Positions 50,926 through 51,670 of a DNA stretch of 51,670 nt are shown here, one piece after another. Numbering within the stretch: position 1 is the stretch's first letter; each line of letters starts with the position of its first letter. Location: assembly GCF_029960665.1 (NCBI RefSeq), contig NZ_JASBRB010000022.1, forward strand, positions 1 to 51,670, read 5' to 3'. The translations under genes and the position numbers were made by a program. The notes beneath the pieces were generated by a model. The model searched no databases. It was given only the letters and a program-made list of their open reading frames with translations, and was not told where the DNA came from. The stretch is from Pseudarthrobacter sp. AL07 (GTDB lineage: Bacteria; Actinomycetota; Actinomycetes; Actinomycetales; Micrococcaceae).

Positions 50926-51327
50926 CTAGTGGGCGTGGTCCCCACGGCTGTACTCGAAGACCCAACCGACAAGGGCTACGACTGCGAGTCCGGCCGCGAT
51001 GAACAGGATCCACCAACCGACGGCGAGGCCCAGGAAGCCGCCCGCACACGCGAGACCCAGAACCAGCGGCCACCAACTCCAGGGGCTGAAGTGCCCCTGC
51101 TCGCCGGCGCCCTCGTGGATCTCGGCATCGTTGCGGTCCTCAGGACGCATCCCGATGCGTTTGCCGGTGAAGCCAAGGTAGCCGCCGATCATCCCGGAGA
51201 GGCCACCAACCAGGAGGATTCCGAGGGTTCCGACCCACTCATGCCAGTTGGTCAGGAAACCGTAGACCAGCGAAATCGGTACGAAGAAGAAGACTCCGGC
51301 TCCAAATATCCATGATTCGATTTTCAC
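50926..51327 (-). CDS. ctaF: Cytochrome c oxidase subunit IV (actinobacterial CtaF)
   Basis: The 133-residue protein has four membrane helices: two at the N terminus ([20 protein letters not shown] and [20 protein letters not shown]) and two near the C terminus ([20 protein letters not shown] and [19 protein letters not shown]). The acidic middle [20 protein letters not shown] is typical of actinobacterial CtaF. It is an accessory subunit of the aa3 oxidase. The GTG at 51327 overlaps the TGA of ctaD (GTGA), so the two are translationally coupled. Confidence 0.94.
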   Translation of the reverse strand: MKIESWIFGAGVFFFVPISLVYGFLTNWHEWVGTLGILLVGGLSGMIGGYLGFTGKRIGMRPEDRNDAEIHEGAGEQGHFSPWSWWPLVLGLACAGGFLGLAVGWWILFIAAGLAVVALVGWVFEYSRGDHAH

Positions 51328-51670
51328 TTGGCGGTGTCCTTCTGGTCGGCGTTACCGAGCACAGCTGCTGCGGCTGCAGGCGAGTCAACGGTATGTACCT
51401 GCGAGAGCTCGGGGTGGTGCAGGTCCAGGGCGGGACGCTCCGAACGGATCCGGGGCAGCGAGGTGAAGTTGTGCCGCGGCGGCGGGCAGGAGGTAGCCCA
51501 CTCCAGCGAGGCCCCGAAGCCCCACGGGTCATCCACCTCAACGCGTTCGGAGCTCCGTGACGTAATGTAAACGTTCCAGAAGAACGGAATCATTGAGGCG
51601 CCGAGCAGGAAGGAGCCGATGGTGGAGAACTGGTTCATCCAGGCGAAGTTGTCCTCCACCAGATAGTCGG
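51324..51670 (-). CDS. ctaD: Cytochrome c oxidase subunit I, C-terminal part (cut by the window edge)
   Basis: The last 115 codons of the heme-copper oxidase main subunit lie in the window, entering at 51670. The segment [37 protein letters not shown] is the last membrane helix, and [20 protein letters not shown] is the conserved C-terminal block of actinobacterial CtaD. The tail ending in ADQKDTAK is soluble. The heme and copper ligands are upstream, beyond the window. Its TGA overlaps the ctaF start. Confidence 0.95.
   Translation of the reverse strand, partial: DYLVEDNFAWMNQFSTIGSFLLGASMIPFFWNVYITSRSSERVEVDDPWGFGASLEWATSCPPPRHNFTSLPRIRSERPALDLHHPELSQVHTVDSPAAAAAVLGNADQKDTAK

Noticed and set aside
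1..51670. Insertion sequences, prophage, CRISPR arrays or transposases
   Set aside because: No transposase or integrase signature, no regularly spaced direct repeats and no phage structural genes were found on either strand.

Overview
The window is a stretch of high-GC actinobacterial chromosome, most likely from Arthrobacter, Pseudarthrobacter or another Micrococcaceae. The evidence is a complete Pup-proteasome locus, mycothiol biosynthesis (MshC), RbpA, an actinobacterial qcrCAB/ctaE respiratory cluster with a di-heme QcrC, and a single fused PafB-PafC regulator of the kind known from Arthrobacter. Gene order is largely shared with the mshC to helY and trpD to ctaC parts of mycobacterial chromosomes. 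This is therefore mainly core genome, with one accessory patch at about 39-43 kb.

Layout. 0.1-4.4 kb: FUSC membrane protein, a decayed coding remnant, a glutathionyl-hydroquinone-reductase-like protein, an M50-like protease, a YqeY protein and a DUF4193 zinc-ribbon protein. 4.7-9.0 kb: tRNA-Leu(GAG), an M20 peptidase, an acyl-CoA dehydrogenase, two small proteins and an aldo/keto reductase. 9.1-15.3 kb: uppP, mshC, a PAC2 protein, a HAD hydrolase, a site-2 protease with CBS domains, and trmI. 15.4-30.2 kb: arc-dop-pup-prcB-prcA-pafA, two FKBP prolyl isomerases, pafBC, a small membrane protein, tatA-tatC and a HelY-like helicase. Together these are the pupylation/proteasome machinery, its associated DNA-damage regulator and the Tat translocase. 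30.2-39.2 kb: amidohydrolase, ppm1 convergent with rbpA, SPFH/NfeD pair, RlmA-like methyltransferase, S9 peptidase, peptide deformylase and an NTF2-like protein. 39.2-42.3 kb: a three-gene operon of type III polyketide synthase, methyltransferase and FAD hydroxylase, organised like phenolic-lipid (srsABC-type) operons. 42.4-43.0 kb: a sequence with the full architecture of a chromosomal dif site, next to two truncated VOC genes. 43.1-51.7 kb: DUF3054, Lrp-like, trpD, ctaE-qcrC-qcrA-qcrB, a GntR regulator divergent from ptsH (HPr) with a DasR-type operator between them, ctaF and the 3' end of ctaD.

The main observations beyond gene calling are: (1) the dif-like XerCD site at 42445-42472, which would place this window at the replication terminus; (2) a recurrent leaderless-promoter signature, a TAnnnT or similar hexamer ending 6 or 7 nt before the start codon, at 17 genes, which also settles several start codons; (3) a SigR-type promoter candidate upstream of rbpA; (4) a DasR/NagR-type operator between gntR and ptsH; (5) the phenolic-lipid-like operon beside dif. 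I see no insertion sequence, CRISPR array or prophage.
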